A stretch of DNA of 64,000 nt from Lichenibacterium ramalinae (GCF_004137085.1 NZ_QYBC01000006.1:186001-250000); one strand, 5' to 3'. Numbered from the stretch's first letter, positions 16,091 to 23,278 are shown. The notes: generated by a model not told the origin, from the letters alone. A program made the numbers and translations.

Positions 16091-16327
16091 TCAGACATCA
16101 TGCCGGCCCGCGCGCATCCTCACCCCGTCGGGCCCGAACTCGACGCCAAGCGCTTCGAGCGTCTCTCGGATCGTTCTCATGTGCGTGTCGGCGATAGGCT
16201 GCTTCATGTTCGCAGCTTCCGCTCGCTTGACCGTGGTCGGTCTCAGGATACCGGTCATCGTGGCTAGTTGGCTGGGCGACAGTCCCAAGAGGCTACGGGC
16301 CTCTTTGATCTGGCGACCGGTGAGCAT
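16091..16327 (-). CDS. XRE-family helix-turn-helix regulator
   Basis: A 78-residue repressor-type protein: MLTGRQIKEARSLLGLSPSQ, LATMTGILRPTTVKRAEAAN is the HTH, and TIRETLEALGVEFGPDGVRM closes the fold. This is the standard pattern of small alphaproteobacterial XRE regulators. The ATG at 16327 lies two bases after the stop of the upstream gene; a second ATG at 16348 would overlap that gene. It is likely to control genes of the island, perhaps as the lysogeny repressor. Confidence 0.8.
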   Translation of the reverse strand: MLTGRQIKEARSLLGLSPSQLATMTGILRPTTVKRAEAANMKQPIADTHMRTIRETLEALGVEFGPDGVRMRAGRHDV

Positions 16328-16328
16328 G

Positions 16329-16598
16329 TCACCCACCGACCTCTGCATCGTCCGCCAATGACCAAGATGCTCGCTCGTCGACGATCGCGCGGTTCACCGC
16401 GTCAATCTCATCCTGCAGAGCCCGGATGTCGCCCGACTTCGATGTGTTCGGACCTACCGACATTTCATAGGCGGCGCCCGGCGCGCGGACCTGGTTCTTG
16501 TTGCCGTGGACGCCCAGGGCAACGAGGCGACGGCGAGTAGCCACGAGCATGGACTTGTAGGCCTGGAGGTCTGCGATGGCTTGCTCGGCGTCGTCCAT
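16329..16598 (-). CDS. Hypothetical coiled-coil protein
   Basis: An 89-residue protein: MDDAEQAIADLQAYKSMLVA, a basic middle with LGVHGNKNQVRAPGAAYEM, and GDIRALQDEIDAVNRAIVDE at the C terminus. Helices at both ends suggest a coiled coil. It starts at a one-base overlap with the upstream gene and is followed closely by the XRE gene, so all are co-transcribed. I do not recognise the family. Confidence 0.65.
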   Translation of the reverse strand: MDDAEQAIADLQAYKSMLVATRRRLVALGVHGNKNQVRAPGAAYEMSVGPNTSKSGDIRALQDEIDAVNRAIVDERASWSLADDAEVGG

Positions 16599-16828
16599 CA
16601 GTTCGGTCCTTTGGGGTCGGCGGCGGGCGGGAGATAGCCCTGAGCGCGCAGGTGGTCTGCGAGGGCCCGTCGGACGGCTTCAGGACGCGAGGGCTTGGGA
16701 TCTGGCTGGCCCGCGATGTAGGCATCCAGGGCCGTTTCCATCTCGGGATACAAGCGCAAGCCTATGGGTGGCCTGATCCCGGTGGGAGGCCTACCAACCT
16801 TTTTTCGGTTATCGGATATTGACGCCAT
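16598..16828 (-). CDS. Ribbon-helix-helix-like small regulator
   Basis: A 76-residue protein: basic N terminus (NRKKVGRPPTGIRPPIGLRL), then YPEMETALDAYIAGQ and SRPEAVRRALADHLRAQG. A short strand (IGLRL) followed by two helices with an SRxEAVRxAL second helix is the known ribbon-helix-helix pattern. It opens the minus-strand cluster. A perfect palindrome lies 5-17 bases upstream of its start, so autorepression is likely. Confidence 0.75.
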   Translation of the reverse strand: MASISDNRKKVGRPPTGIRPPIGLRLYPEMETALDAYIAGQPDPKPSRPEAVRRALADHLRAQGYLPPAADPKGPN

Positions 16829-16845
16829 TGCCGATAACGGTTATC
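16807..16845. promoter_or_regulatory. Operator with GATAACGGTTATC palindrome
   Basis: GATAACGGTTATC (16833-16845) is a perfect palindrome. A half-site GGTTATCGG (16807-16815) is repeated inverted in CCGATAACG. The sites straddle the start of the ribbon-helix-helix gene and lie in the 92-bp region between the two divergent clusters, the natural place for a switch. Confidence 0.65.
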
Positions 16846-16920
16846 ACAAAAACGTCGAGCCGCCAAGGTGCTGAGAACACTTGGCGGCCCTGACCACCAC
16901 GAAACGTTCGGAGTTTCACG

Positions 16921-17208
16921 ATGGCTATCCACGCCCATAGCACACCCATGCCCGCGCCACAGCGGAGCTTATTACGGGCCTTCGCCGGCTGTCTGCCAGC
17001 CCTCAGATATGCGGCCTCCCTCGTCGCACAACCCTGGCCTCTGGCGGCTCCCGAGAGCACCGCCGCCCAGCCCTGCAACGCCAATGAGTTGGCGCCGGAA
17101 GAGACCGTGGCGAGCACCGCCCTAACGGCCTTATTACCAGCGCCCCTCCCGTCCCTGACCTCGGCCTTCGCCGCCCGCCGCGCGATCTTCGGGGACTACA
17201 ATGGCTGA
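16921..17208 (+). CDS. Hypothetical protein, first gene of the rightward cluster
   Basis: A 95-residue protein rich in Ala, Pro and Leu: MAIHAHSTPMPAPQRSLLRA, then RYAASLVAQPWPLAAPES and an alanine-rich end AFAARRAIFGDYNG. GGAG lies seven bases before the ATG, and the stop overlaps the next start by eight bases. I recognise no family. It is transcribed away from the 16833 palindrome and is therefore probably controlled by it. Confidence 0.55.
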   Translation: MAIHAHSTPMPAPQRSLLRAFAGCLPALRYAASLVAQPWPLAAPESTAAQPCNANELAPEETVASTALTALLPAPLPSLTSAFAARRAIFGDYNG

Positions 17209-17623
17209 CCGCAGCACGCTCTCTCGCCGGTCCGCCCTGCGCGTGTACTTAACGGCATCCCTGGGCCTCGTGGCCGGAGTGGCATCGGCCCAGGCCGCGC
17301 CCGCGCTGTCGGCCAACGACCGCCGGCTCGTCGAACTGGCGAATGCCTACGAGGCCTTGGACCGGCGCTGCAACGAGCACACGGCCGCCCACCATCACGA
17401 CCACACGCCCGCGACGGATGACGAGTTCGACGTCCTGACGAGCGGCTTCGGCCCGCTGGAAGAGGAGTGCGCCGCCACCCCGGCCGACTCTCTCGTCGGC
17501 ATCATCGCCAAGGCGCGGCTGTGTCGCTCGCCGACCGCTCGGGGGTGTGCCGACAACGAGCACGCCTTCAGCATCGCCGACGACATCTGCCGCCTCCAGG
17601 CCATGGGAGGGCTGCATGTCTGA
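17201..17623 (+). CDS. Small exported hypothetical protein
   Basis: A 140-residue protein with an N-terminal export signal: SRRSALRVYLTASLGLVAGV then ASAQAAP as a cleavage-like site near residue 31. The twin Arg is Tat-like but the motif is incomplete. The mature part is acidic and contains four cysteines and a His-rich segment (HTAAHHHDHTP), which could bind metal. The stop overlaps the next start. Function unknown. Confidence 0.6.
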   Translation: MADRSTLSRRSALRVYLTASLGLVAGVASAQAAPALSANDRRLVELANAYEALDRRCNEHTAAHHHDHTPATDDEFDVLTSGFGPLEEECAATPADSLVGIIAKARLCRSPTARGCADNEHAFSIADDICRLQAMGGLHV

Positions 17624-17975
17624 CCGCCGCACCTTCCTCCGCGGCCTCGCCAGCCTGCCGTTGATCGGCGGCGGTGTGACCCTGATCGGCAACCCGACGG
17701 CGGCGGCCGTGCCGGCCTCCCGCGACCTCCTGCAGAGCTACAAGAGCTGGCTCTTCATGGAGCACCGCATGGTGTCCTACGAGCTGGTGGGCTATCGGTC
17801 CGACCGCCGCAAGGACATGGAACTCTGTCACTGGCCGAACTCGGCTGGCGGCCTCTGGCACTTCCAATGGCAGGGCCGCGGCCCAGCCGGATGGATCGAC
17901 GCGCCTCAGCCCTCGACCCGTGCGGCCGTGATCCTGTCGGCGGCCGGCGTGCCGATCGGAGGGCACCATGGTTGA
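17616..17975 (+). CDS. Tat-signal hypothetical protein
   Basis: A 119-residue protein starting at ATG 17616 (GGGAGG five bases upstream, eight-base overlap with the previous gene). The N terminus MSDRRTFLRGLASLPLIGGG is a good twin-arginine motif (RRTFLRG) with a short hydrophobic core and an AAAVPA end. The mature part has YKSWLFMEHRMVSYELVGYR and WHFQWQGRGPAGWIDAP. Export of a folded small protein is predicted; its role is unknown. Confidence 0.65.
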   Translation: MSDRRTFLRGLASLPLIGGGVTLIGNPTAAAVPASRDLLQSYKSWLFMEHRMVSYELVGYRSDRRKDMELCHWPNSAGGLWHFQWQGRGPAGWIDAPQPSTRAAVILSAAGVPIGGHHG

Positions 17976-18231
17976 CCGCACTGACCTCGAAAGCGCGATC
18001 TGCTTCGCCGAGGGCGCGGCCGCGGCTTACGAGGTGATCCACTCGCATCTCATGGGCAGCACCGCAGACGGATGGAAGACGCTGGGCATAGCGCCTCGGC
18101 CTGGCCTGCGCGTCACGACCCTGAGCCACTGCGAACAGCAGGCCATGGACCACGCGGGCCAGGCTATGTGCGAGGCCGTCCGCGAGGTGTCCCGGGTGTT
18201 CTACGCCGCGCTCGAGGAGCGGCGCCTGTGA
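17968..18231 (+). CDS. Hypothetical protein
   Basis: An 87-residue helical protein: TDLESAICFAEGAAAAYEVI and HCEQQAMDHAGQAMCEAVRE. GGAG lies upstream of ATG 17968 and the start overlaps the previous stop by eight bases. No signal peptide or membrane helix is present. It belongs to the coupled series 16921-18470, whose function is unknown. Confidence 0.6.
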   Translation: MVDRTDLESAICFAEGAAAAYEVIHSHLMGSTADGWKTLGIAPRPGLRVTTLSHCEQQAMDHAGQAMCEAVREVSRVFYAALEERRL

Positions 18232-18470
18232 AGGCTCCGGCGCGCAGACTCGTCGCCAAATTGGCGACGATATCCAGGACGCTCGTTCATGTCGCCGCTT
18301 GCCTTTGGTGGACGCCGCTGATCGTGGTCACGGTCGGGCGCCTCCTGCTGGGCTTGGCGTGGTTCCGTCTGCGCCTGCTGTGGGTGCAGGGCCTCCGGGT
18401 GACCGGGCATCCCGAGGCGGCCTTGCGGGCGCTGAAACGCCTTGAGGCTGACTCGACCGGCCGACGATGA
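18228..18470 (+). CDS. Small membrane protein
   Basis: An 80-residue protein with a GTG start that overlaps the previous stop by four bases (GAGGAG upstream). A basic N terminus is followed by one or two membrane segments (LVHVAACLWWTPLIVVTVGR, LLLGLAWFRLRLLWV) and a basic tail. A palindrome lies within its first codons (18251-18269). Holin-like or anchor roles are possible but not supported by any motif. Confidence 0.6.
   Translation: MKAPARRLVAKLATISRTLVHVAACLWWTPLIVVTVGRLLLGLAWFRLRLLWVQGLRVTGHPEAALRALKRLEADSTGRR
18251..18269. repeat. Palindrome CGTCGCCAA-A-TTGGCGACG
   Basis: A perfect 9-bp inverted repeat with one central base, inside the start of the 18228 gene. The core TCGCCAAATTGGCGA is closely related to two further palindromes at 18474 and 18591, so it is one of three members of a local set. 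Confidence 0.7.
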
Positions 18471-18473
18471 GGA

Positions 18474-18615
18474 GGGGTTCGCAAAATCTGCGAACCCCAG
18501 ACAGCGTCAAGCGGTTTCGACCGTTTCACAACCCGGCCGAAACGGGAATGCCCGCTTCGGCCGGGTTGTCGGCCGGGACGCAACAAAGAGACTCGTCGCA
18601 AAATTTGCGACGAGT
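18474..18615. repeat. Cluster of long palindromes in the 18471-18769 gene-free stretch
   Basis: Three perfect or near-perfect hairpins lie in 142 bases. The first is 18474-18483 with 18489-18498 (10 bp, core TTCGCAAAATCTGCGAA). The second is 18528-18541 with 18556-18569 (14 bp, enclosing CGGG-AATG-CCCG). The third is 18591-18602 with 18604-18615 (12 bp, core TCGCAAAATTTGCGA). A copy of CCCGGCCGAA recurs at 18641. The first and third share the TCGCnAAAT core with the palindrome at 18251. A partition or repressor site array, a dispersed REP-like repeat, or terminators are all possible. Confidence 0.75.
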
Positions 18616-18769
18616 TGGCGGAGCGTTTCACGGCTAACAACCCGGCCGAACGAGCCGCGGCGCTCCCGGTACGTCCGTGGAAGCGCCGCGTCCGGATCGC
18701 GCGATACCGAGCGGCCTGGCCGCCGGCTCGGGATGAGAATGGCGACGAGCGGCGTGGGCTTGCTGGCCA

Positions 18770-19654
18770 TCACCATCGGATCGGTGGCAATGGTGCAGGC
18801 TCTCCTCGCCTGTCGATTTCCGCCATGATCCAAGACCGGAAGTCGGCGGCGGGCGTCTTGGCGAAAACCCGCTGAGCGCTTCTCTGAATCGTCTCACGAT
18901 TCGCCTTCAGCAAAGCTACCTCGGACGACTGGCGACGGCTGATGGTGCGCGACTTCACGTTGGCTGAGGCGTACCAGATCACGCTCGGCGAAAGCGGAAA
19001 TACGAGCACAGCGTGCGGGTTGTCGATGGGAATGCCGCACGGCCATGGCTGACGAGGGGCGGTCAGAAGTGGCCGATCCCCCATCAAGACGCGGCTACCT
19101 TCGAAGCGCCGCGTCCACCACGCCATCGTGGCGATTGTGTCGACGTTGTCTTCCCGCATCGAGAGATCCATCGCCGCGCGCACCGGAGCGTCCAAAGCAT
19201 GCTCGGCAACTCGCTCCAAAAACCGCGCCGTCACATAAGGGCGGACCCATTCCGGCCCGTCCTTGTCGTGTTTGTGCACCTCGACGGCGCGACGGAAGGC
19301 TTCGGGACCGAGATGCAGGAGCGTCTCCGGCATCCTCACGGGCAGCGAGTTGATGAACTTGGCCCATGCACGTCGATTCGCTGGCGTGAGCGCTGGAACC
19401 CCGGCATCGAGCATGGTGGTCAGTGCTCGCGCAGCTGGCGTATCGATCTTCGTGAAGCTCGTCTCCGCATCGTATCGCTTGTCATCGGCTACGGTACGGA
19501 GCGCGTTCAGTTCCTCACGCGAACAGGCTTCCGGAATGGTGACGCGGTTTGCAACGGAGCGCCGGGCCTTCGCATGCCACGAATACCCGGCCAGCAAGCC
19601 GTCGGTCGCCCAGTGCTTCAGAATGTATCTGGGAACGTAGTGGTGAGCTGCCAT
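18770..19654 (-). CDS. DUF4238 domain-containing protein
   Basis: A 294-residue protein with the DUF4238 hallmark AAHHYVPRYILKHWATDGLL at the N terminus and AWAKFINSLPVRMPETLLHL further in. The region near GDRPLLTAP and the VFPLSPSVIWY strand fit the family's second half, in which a D-x-P motif is usual. DUF4238 proteins are common as solitary cargo in mobile elements; a nuclease-like or defence role has been suggested by context in the field but the biochemical activity is unknown to me. ATG 19654 gives the standard start; GTG 19660 is an alternative. It is the last gene before the right attachment site. Confidence 0.8.
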   Translation of the reverse strand: MAAHHYVPRYILKHWATDGLLAGYSWHAKARRSVANRVTIPEACSREELNALRTVADDKRYDAETSFTKIDTPAARALTTMLDAGVPALTPANRRAWAKFINSLPVRMPETLLHLGPEAFRRAVEVHKHDKDGPEWVRPYVTARFLERVAEHALDAPVRAAMDLSMREDNVDTIATMAWWTRRFEGSRVLMGDRPLLTAPRQPWPCGIPIDNPHAVLVFPLSPSVIWYASANVKSRTISRRQSSEVALLKANRETIQRSAQRVFAKTPAADFRSWIMAEIDRRGEPAPLPPIRW

Positions 19655-19780
19655 CTTCACGATGGTATCAGCTGCCCGCAGGAGAGCTATCGCGCGCTTT
19701 GAAGCCTATGCGCGACTCAGCGGAAACCGCTCCCGTCGCTTGGCAAAGGTCAGCCGCGAGCAAACGAGCGGCACGCTGCC

Positions 19781-19818
19781 GCTTCCCATATGCTTCCCAA
19801 CCGGAGTTTCTGGGAAGC
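19781..19818. repeat. Right arm-type repeats GCTTCCCA (three copies)
   Basis: GCTTCCCA at 19781 and 19792 (direct, 11 bp apart, as on the left) and TGGGAAGC inverted at 19811. Located 41-78 bases inside the right att repeat. Interpreted as integrase arm-type binding sites. Confidence 0.7.
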
Positions 19819-19858
19819 ACCCTGCCCCGTAAAGCCGTGCTAAGCAACTGATTTCCCT

Positions 19859-19905
19859 TGGTGAGCGCGCAGGGACTCGAACCCTGGACATCCTGATTAA
19901 AAGTC
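19859..19905 (-). repeat. Right attachment site (47-bp direct repeat within tRNA-Lys)
   Basis: Identical to 2476-2522 over 47 bases, from the CCA end to the anticodon loop of the intact tRNA-Lys. Flanking bases differ on both sides. It marks the right end of the integrated element. Confidence 0.95.
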
Positions 19906-19934
19906 AGGCGCTCTACCGACTGAGCTACGCGCTC
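19859..19934 (-). tRNA. tRNA-Lys (anticodon TTT)
   Basis: A 76-base tRNA on the minus strand with encoded CCA. Acceptor stem GAGCGCG (19934-19928) pairs with CGCGCTC; D arm TAGCTCAGTCGGTAGAGC; anticodon stem CCTGA/TCAGG with loop CTTTTAA; T arm CAGGG-TTCGAGT-CCCTG. It is intact, so integration has restored the gene: the 47-bp repeat at its 3' side doubles as the right attachment site. Confidence 0.97.
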
Positions 19935-20096
19935 CCATCACGGGAGGCTCACCGGTACGGCCTGCGGAAGCCGCGGTCAAGGCGGCGGATCCTCGCAGGC
20001 CGCGAGGTTCGCGACGGAATTGGGGCGGTGAGCGCTCGGTCCCCTGGCTTTCGCCGGGCCGTGACCCAGGTGTCTAGGCACGACCGGAGAGCCGCC

Positions 20097-20516
20097 ATGC
20101 CACGCCTGTCACCCGCCCTGAGCCTCATCGCCGCCCTCGCGCTGGCCGGACCCGTCAGGGCCGGCGAAACGTCGGCGGATCCCGACGTCCAGGCGGTCAT
20201 CACGGCGCAGATCGAGGCGTTCAACGCCGGCGATGCGGTCCGGGCCGAGAGCTTCGCGTCGCCCAAGATCAAGACGCTGTTCCCGGATGCGTCGAGCTTC
20301 TTCGGCATGGTCCGGCAGGGCTACGCGCCGCTGATCCACCCGCGCTCCACCCATTTCGAGCCGACCGTCACGTCCGACCAGGGTACGGTGCAGCATGTCA
20401 CGGTGGTGGACACCGCCGGGGTGGTGTGGACGGCCGTCTATACGCTCGAGAAGGCCGATGGCCACTGGGCCATCTCGGGCTGCGTGCTGTTGAAGTCGCC
20501 GGAAACCACCGCCTGA
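20097..20516 (+). CDS. DUF4864 domain-containing exported protein
   Basis: A 139-residue protein with a signal peptide (MPRLSPALSLIAALALAGPV, cleavage after RAGE-like residues) and a DUF4864 domain: DVQAVITAQIEAFNAGDAVR, AESFASPKIKTLFPDASSFF, MVRQGYAPLIHPRSTHFEP and a C-terminal WAISGCVLLKSPE strand. The fold is NTF2-like (snoaL-type) by family; function is unknown. GGAG lies upstream of ATG 20097, which also begins the signal peptide. It is the first chromosomal gene to the right of the island and converges with the DUF1467 gene. Confidence 0.85.
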   Translation: MPRLSPALSLIAALALAGPVRAGETSADPDVQAVITAQIEAFNAGDAVRAESFASPKIKTLFPDASSFFGMVRQGYAPLIHPRSTHFEPTVTSDQGTVQHVTVVDTAGVVWTAVYTLEKADGHWAISGCVLLKSPETTA

Positions 20517-20528
20517 CGCCGACGCCCG

Positions 20529-20759
20529 TCAGGCATAGGCGAACAGCGCCAGGATGACGAGGAAGACGACGGCAGACAGGCCCGTCGTCCAGAGGGCCTT
20601 GACGGCCAGTCGCGGCAGCAGCGGCGCGCCCGGGTCCGACCCCGGGACGACCTCGCGGGCCTCGCCCTGGGAGCGGACCCCGAAGGGGAGGACCGCGAAG
20701 AGGACGATCCACCATGTCGTGAAGTAGATGGCGACCGCCATCGGGACGGGGATCGGCAT
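20529..20759 (-). CDS. DUF1467 family small membrane protein
   Basis: A 76-residue protein with two membrane helices: PMAVAIYFTTWWIVLFAVLP (residues 5-24) and TTGLSAVVFLVILALFAYA (58-76), joined by a loop starting FGVRSQGEA. This is the DUF1467 pattern, including W-x-x-LF and the FGVRSQ motif. In rhizobia the gene regularly lies between ribonuclease J and proS, as it does here downstream of rnj. Function unknown. Confidence 0.9.
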   Translation of the reverse strand: MPIPVPMAVAIYFTTWWIVLFAVLPFGVRSQGEAREVVPGSDPGAPLLPRLAVKALWTTGLSAVVFLVILALFAYA

Positions 20760-20803
20760 CTAGCGATGCCGTCCCGTCCGCGCCGTGGCGGGCGCGCCGC
20801 GCA

Positions 20804-22471
20804 TCACGCCTCGACGATCAGCACGTGCACCAGGGGCTTCTTGCCCCAGGCGTGGCCGACGGCGCCGCGCACGGCCCGTTCGATGGCGTTGGCGGCCGCG
20901 TCAGGGTCGCGGCGCTTGCCGCGGCCGAGGTTGTCGAGCGTGTTGAAGATGGCCTCGTCCACCGCGACGTCCATGGGCTTGCCGTCCCGCGTGTGGCTGG
21001 GCAGGCCGCTCATCAGCACGTCGGGATCGCCGGACACGTCGCCGCGCTGCGTGAAGCAGACCGCGATCGAGATGATGCCGGCGAAGGCCAGCTTGGTGCG
21101 GGCCGCGATGGAGGCGTCGTTGGCCGGCACCACCACGTGGCCGTCCTTGGCGAGCTGCCCGTGCGGCACCTGGTCGATGACGCCCGGGTCTCCAGGCGCC
21201 AGCACCACCATGTCGCCGTTGCGCGCCTTGACGACCTTGGGCACGCCGAGCGCGGTGGCGAAGGCCGCGTGTTCGGCGAGGTGGAGCGGCTCGCCATGGG
21301 CCGGCACGGCGATCTGCGGCCGGACCCAGCCGTAGAACTTGGCCACCTCGGCGCGGCGCGGATGGCCCGACACGTGGACCATGTGGGTGCGGTCGGTGAT
21401 GACCTCGACGCCCTGGGCGACGAGGCCGTTGATGATCTTGCCGACCTCCCGCTCGTTGCCCGGGATGGTGCGGGAGGAGAAGATCACCCGGTCGCCCGGC
21501 GCGAGCCGCACGTCGCCGTAGTCGTCCTGCGACATGCGGGCCAGAGCGGCGCGAGGCTCGCCCTGGCTGCCGGTGGCGAGCAGCACGGTGCGGTTGCGAT
21601 CGAGTGCGGAATAGCGCTCGGTCGAGAAGAAGGGCGGCACACCGTCGAGGTAGCCGCATTCGCGCGCCACCCCGATGGTGCGCTCCATGGCACGGCCGCC
21701 GATGATGACGCTGCGCCCGGTCGCCGCCGCGGCATCCGCCACGGCCTTGAGGCGGCTGACGTTGGAGGCGAAGGTCGTGACGACGACGCGGCCCGGCGCG
21801 TTGCCGATGAGCGTCTCGAGGTTCTCCGCCACCTCCTTCTCGGACGGGCTCTCGCCGTCGCGCAGGATGTTGGTGGAGTCGCAGATCAGGGCCAGCACGC
21901 CCTCGTCGCCGATGGCGGTGAGGCGGTCGGCATCGGTCGGCGGCCCCATCGTGGGTGTCGGGTCGATCTTCCAGTCGCCCGAATGCACCACGGTGCCGAG
22001 CGGCGTCCGGATCGCCAGCGCGCAGGATTCGGGGATCGAATGCGCGACGGGCACGAATTCGATGTCGAAGGGCCCGAGCTTGATGCGGCCGCCGATCTGG
22101 ACCGTTTCGACCTCGAGCTTCGACAGGTTCATGTCGTTGGCGTGCTTGGCGTTGAGCAGCCCGGCGGCGAAGCGCGTCGCGAAGACGCGGCAGCGCAGGT
22201 TGGGCCAAAGGTCCGCCACCGCCCCGATGTGGTCCTCGTGGGCGTGGGTGATGACGAGGCCCAGCAGGTCCTTCTTGATCTTCTCGACGAAGGTCAAGTC
22301 CGGCAGGAGCAGGTCGACGCCCGGCAGGTCAGGTCCCGCGAAGGACAGCCCCAGGTCCACCATGATGTATTTGCGCCGCTGAGGCGGGCCGAAGCCGTAG
22401 AGAGCGGCATTCATGCCGATCTCGCCCAAGCCACCGAGCGCGCAGAAGACGAGTTCTTCGCCGCCGTCCAT
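20804..22471 (-). CDS. rnj: Ribonuclease J
   Basis: A 555-residue metallo-beta-lactamase/beta-CASP ribonuclease that processes and degrades RNA (5'-3' exonuclease and endonuclease by family). The zinc ligands are in VITHAHEDHIGAV (about residues 74-86) and the later VAHSIPES and HSGDWKID; the beta-CASP part includes DSTNILRDGESPSE, TTFASNVSRLK and the SSRTIPGNE segment, then VHVSGHPRRAEV. Length is typical. The gene lies directly downstream of birA (18 bp), as in most Hyphomicrobiales, and is probably in the same transcript as the end of the nuo operon. Confidence 0.96.
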   Translation of the reverse strand: MDGGEELVFCALGGLGEIGMNAALYGFGPPQRRKYIMVDLGLSFAGPDLPGVDLLLPDLTFVEKIKKDLLGLVITHAHEDHIGAVADLWPNLRCRVFATRFAAGLLNAKHANDMNLSKLEVETVQIGGRIKLGPFDIEFVPVAHSIPESCALAIRTPLGTVVHSGDWKIDPTPTMGPPTDADRLTAIGDEGVLALICDSTNILRDGESPSEKEVAENLETLIGNAPGRVVVTTFASNVSRLKAVADAAAATGRSVIIGGRAMERTIGVARECGYLDGVPPFFSTERYSALDRNRTVLLATGSQGEPRAALARMSQDDYGDVRLAPGDRVIFSSRTIPGNEREVGKIINGLVAQGVEVITDRTHMVHVSGHPRRAEVAKFYGWVRPQIAVPAHGEPLHLAEHAAFATALGVPKVVKARNGDMVVLAPGDPGVIDQVPHGQLAKDGHVVVPANDASIAARTKLAFAGIISIAVCFTQRGDVSGDPDVLMSGLPSHTRDGKPMDVAVDEAIFNTLDNLGRGKRRDPDAAANAIERAVRGAVGHAWGKKPLVHVLIVEA

Positions 22472-22489
22472 CGTTCACCTTCGTTCCCA

Positions 22490-23278
22490 TTACGATGCGG
22501 CGGCCGTGTCCCGGTCCGCCAGAAAGACATCGCCCGCTTCCACGGTCACACAACCCGAACCAGTCTCGAGAATCAGCCTGCCGTCGTCGTCGACGGATCG
22601 AAATGTCCCCACGTGCCTGGCGCCCTGCCGCACCACCGCGAGCGAGACGCCCGGCGGCAATGCGTGGTCGAGCCACGCCCGGCGCAGGCCGGCGAAATTG
22701 CGGCCCCGGTCCCAAAGGTCCAGGGCGTCGACGATCGTGGCCGACAGCGCCGCGAAAAGCGCGTCGCGCGTGCCGGCCGCACCGGCGATGAGGCCGAGAT
22801 GCGTCGCGGGATAGCTTAGGTCCGTCGGGTGCGAGGCGCAATTGACACCGAAGCCGAGCACGGCGGAAAAGGCCGCGGCCCCGCCGCCCTGAGGCACGCT
22901 GCCGCCCTCGACCAGAATGCCGGCGAGCTTGGCGCCGTCGCAGAGGATGTCGTTGGGCCACTTGATCGCGATACCGTGGCCGGCCCCGGCCAAGCGTTCC
23001 AGCGCTGTCGCCAGCGCCACGCCGGCGACGAAGCCGAGTTGCGGGGCGAGGCGAGGCTGGCAGGGCTCGACGAGCAGCAGCGTCGCATAATGGTTGCCGG
23101 GCGGCGATGCCCAGGCCCGCCCGACCCGGCCGCGGCCGGCCGTCTGACGGTCGGCCACGACCCAGAGGCGTCCCGGGTCGCCGGCGCGGCCCAGCGCCAG
23201 CGCCTCTTCATTGGTGGAGCCGAGGCTCGCGTGGTGATGGAGCCTGTAGCCCAGCGACCGCGCGACCGGGTGCAGCAC
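22490..23278 (-). CDS. birA: Biotin--[acetyl-CoA-carboxylase] ligase, class I
   Basis: A 262-residue enzyme that activates biotin with ATP and transfers it to a lysine of biotin-dependent carboxylases. Visible motifs: GSTNEEALAL (about residue 20), the nucleotide/biotin loop TAGRGRVGRAWASPPG (about 46-61), KWPNDILCDGAKLAGILVE (about 106-124) and GFGVNC. There is no N-terminal helix-turn-helix, so it is a class I ligase without repressor function. The GTG start at 23278 is forced: an in-frame TGA lies just upstream. Placed between nuoN and rnj. Confidence 0.94.
   Translation of the reverse strand: MLHPVARSLGYRLHHHASLGSTNEEALALGRAGDPGRLWVVADRQTAGRGRVGRAWASPPGNHYATLLLVEPCQPRLAPQLGFVAGVALATALERLAGAGHGIAIKWPNDILCDGAKLAGILVEGGSVPQGGGAAAFSAVLGFGVNCASHPTDLSYPATHLGLIAGAAGTRDALFAALSATIVDALDLWDRGRNFAGLRRAWLDHALPPGVSLAVVRQGARHVGTFRSVDDDGRLILETGSGCVTVEAGDVFLADRDTAAAS

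Larger units (their letters stand above)
2476..19905. mobile_element. 17.4-kb integrative element in tRNA-Lys(TTT), satellite- or prophage-like
   Basis: The element is bounded by perfect 47-bp direct repeats (2476-2522 and 19859-19905) derived from the tRNA 3' end. The integrase gene lies next to the left end and both ends carry three GCTTCCCA repeats. Contents: integrase, AlpA-like regulator, PrimPol/D5 primase-helicase, NusG-like protein, small HTH proteins, a ClpP-type prohead protease homologue, several unknown phage-like genes, flagellin, a gpD fragment, membrane proteins, XRE and ribbon-helix-helix-type regulators, two small exported proteins and a DUF4238 protein. Large terminase, portal, major capsid and tail-sheath genes are not seen. 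A P4/PICI-like satellite or a decayed prophage are both possible; the intact integrase, intact primase and perfect att repeats argue for a recent or still mobile element. Confidence 0.92.

Noticed and set aside
18734-18828. 31-codon frame with one hydrophobic segment (MRMATSGVGLLAITIGSVAM)
   Set aside because: It overlaps the 3' end of the DUF4238 gene on the opposite strand and lacks a ribosome binding site.
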